Assembly: GCA_947500415.1 (NCBI GenBank) | Contig: CANMRT010000001.1 | Span: 124,001 to 188,000 of the forward strand | Direction of reading: 5' to 3' | DNA: 64,000 nt | Origin: an uncultured Roseicyclus sp. | Lineage (GTDB): Bacteria; Pseudomonadota; Alphaproteobacteria; Rhodobacterales; Rhodobacteraceae | Shown: positions 63,699 to 64,000 of the stretch, piece by piece | How the letters are laid out: each line of letters begins with the position of its first letter | How positions within the stretch are numbered: the first letter of the stretch is position 1 | Made by a program: the position numbers and the translations under genes | The notes under the pieces: model-generated | What the model was told of the DNA's origin: nothing | Databases searched by the model: none | The model's input: the letters and a program-made list of their open reading frames with translations, nothing else

Positions 63699-64000
63699 CT
63701 AATTTCGCGTTTCGGCGGTGACCTCGGCGTCTCCTGCTGCGTCCTCGACCGTATCGTCAAGGTCGCTCTCTTCCACGGTTTCGACCGCCTCTTCAACTAA
63801 CTCGGCCTCCGCCGGTTCGGGGCGTTGCTCTTCAAGCGCGCCCACGATCAGCGGTAACATCTGGGTCGGTCCCGCCAAGGCGGCTTCGGACTGGCGTACC
63901 TCGGACCAATCGAGCGTATCGAAGCTTTCGCAGTTGGCGCAAACCGGGCGCCAGTCTTCGTGGACGTGGCCGCAATTCCCGCAGACCCACTGGTTTCCGC
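63699..64000 (-). CDS. C-terminus of a HemY-like TPR protein with zinc ribbon (partial)
   Basis: The gene enters from the right edge; only its last 100 codons are visible. They begin with a four-cysteine ribbon (WVCGNCGHVHEDW, then VCANCESFDTLDW), followed by an acidic Glu/Asp/Ala-rich tail ending in TAETRN. This matches the C-terminus of HemY-type proteins of Rhodobacterales, inner-membrane TPR proteins encoded with heme-biosynthesis genes. A LapB-like protein, which also ends in a rubredoxin-like ribbon, is the alternative. The tRNA-Thr gene follows on the same strand, 45 bp after the stop. Confidence 0.65.
   Translation of the reverse strand, partial: GNQWVCGNCGHVHEDWRPVCANCESFDTLDWSEVRQSEAALAGPTQMLPLIVGALEEQRPEPAEAELVEEAVETVEESDLDDTVEDAAGDAEVTAETRN

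Noticed and set aside
1-64000. CRISPR arrays, prophage, complete insertion sequences, rRNA, replication origin
   Set aside because: No regularly spaced repeats, phage structural genes, transposase with terminal repeats, rRNA sequence or origin features were seen.

Overview
The window reads as chromosomal DNA of a marine alphaproteobacterium, most likely a member of the Rhodobacterales (Roseobacter group). This is inferred from the G+C-rich coding, the density of ABC and TRAP sugar importers each with its own regulator, a fructose transporter very like rhizobial FrcBCA, and a HemY-like C-terminus with a zinc ribbon at the right edge. The species cannot be named from the sequence alone.

Layout. 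1-10.1 kb is a D-xylose locus: xylB (cut by the window start), xylA, a di-heme peroxidase, an FG-GAP/CRTAC1 protein, a ROK repressor and the xylFHG transporter. 10.1-12.2 kb holds a membrane-anchored alpha/beta hydrolase divergent from a LysR regulator. 12.4-19.5 kb is a seven-gene uronate operon (TRAP dctPQM, SDR reductase, kdgF, kdgK, uxuA) divergent from a GntR/FCD regulator. 19.6-28.9 kb is an operon for uptake and cytoplasmic hydrolysis of mannosides: a degenerate MBL-fold protein, a peptide-type ABC importer and a GH38 alpha-mannosidase. 29.1-30.9 kb is a PhyH dioxygenase divergent from an AraC regulator. 31.8-40.8 kb contains a FAD amine/amino-acid oxidase, an RpiR regulator, a complete Opp/Dpp-type ABC importer and an M81/MlrC hydrolase. 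41.4-42.4 kb encodes an outer-membrane barrel.

The most unusual part is 42.97-57.75 kb. A 2544-residue type I polyketide synthase (KS-AT-DH-ER-KR-ACP plus a C-terminal condensation-like segment with a damaged active site) is followed by a stand-alone condensation-type acyltransferase with an intact HHxxxDG, a PAPS sulfotransferase and an MMPL/RND exporter. The last three are joined by ATGA overlaps. A LolA-like exported protein and an outer-membrane beta-barrel come next. The logic (polyketide chain, acyl transfer, sulfation, MmpL export) parallels mycobacterial sulfolipid-1 assembly but sits in a Gram-negative with its own outer-membrane delivery parts. I propose a sulfated polyketide lipid system; the product is inferred, not shown.

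58.0-62.4 kb is a fructose-type locus (frcBCA with a divergent ROK regulator). 62.3-63.7 kb has a small XRE gene with an odd tail, a frameshifted gene for a small exported protein, and tRNA-Thr(CGT). The right edge carries the C-terminus of a HemY-like protein. Overall the region links uptake of algal or plant sugars (xylose, mannosides, uronates, fructose) with one secondary-metabolite/envelope-lipid cluster.
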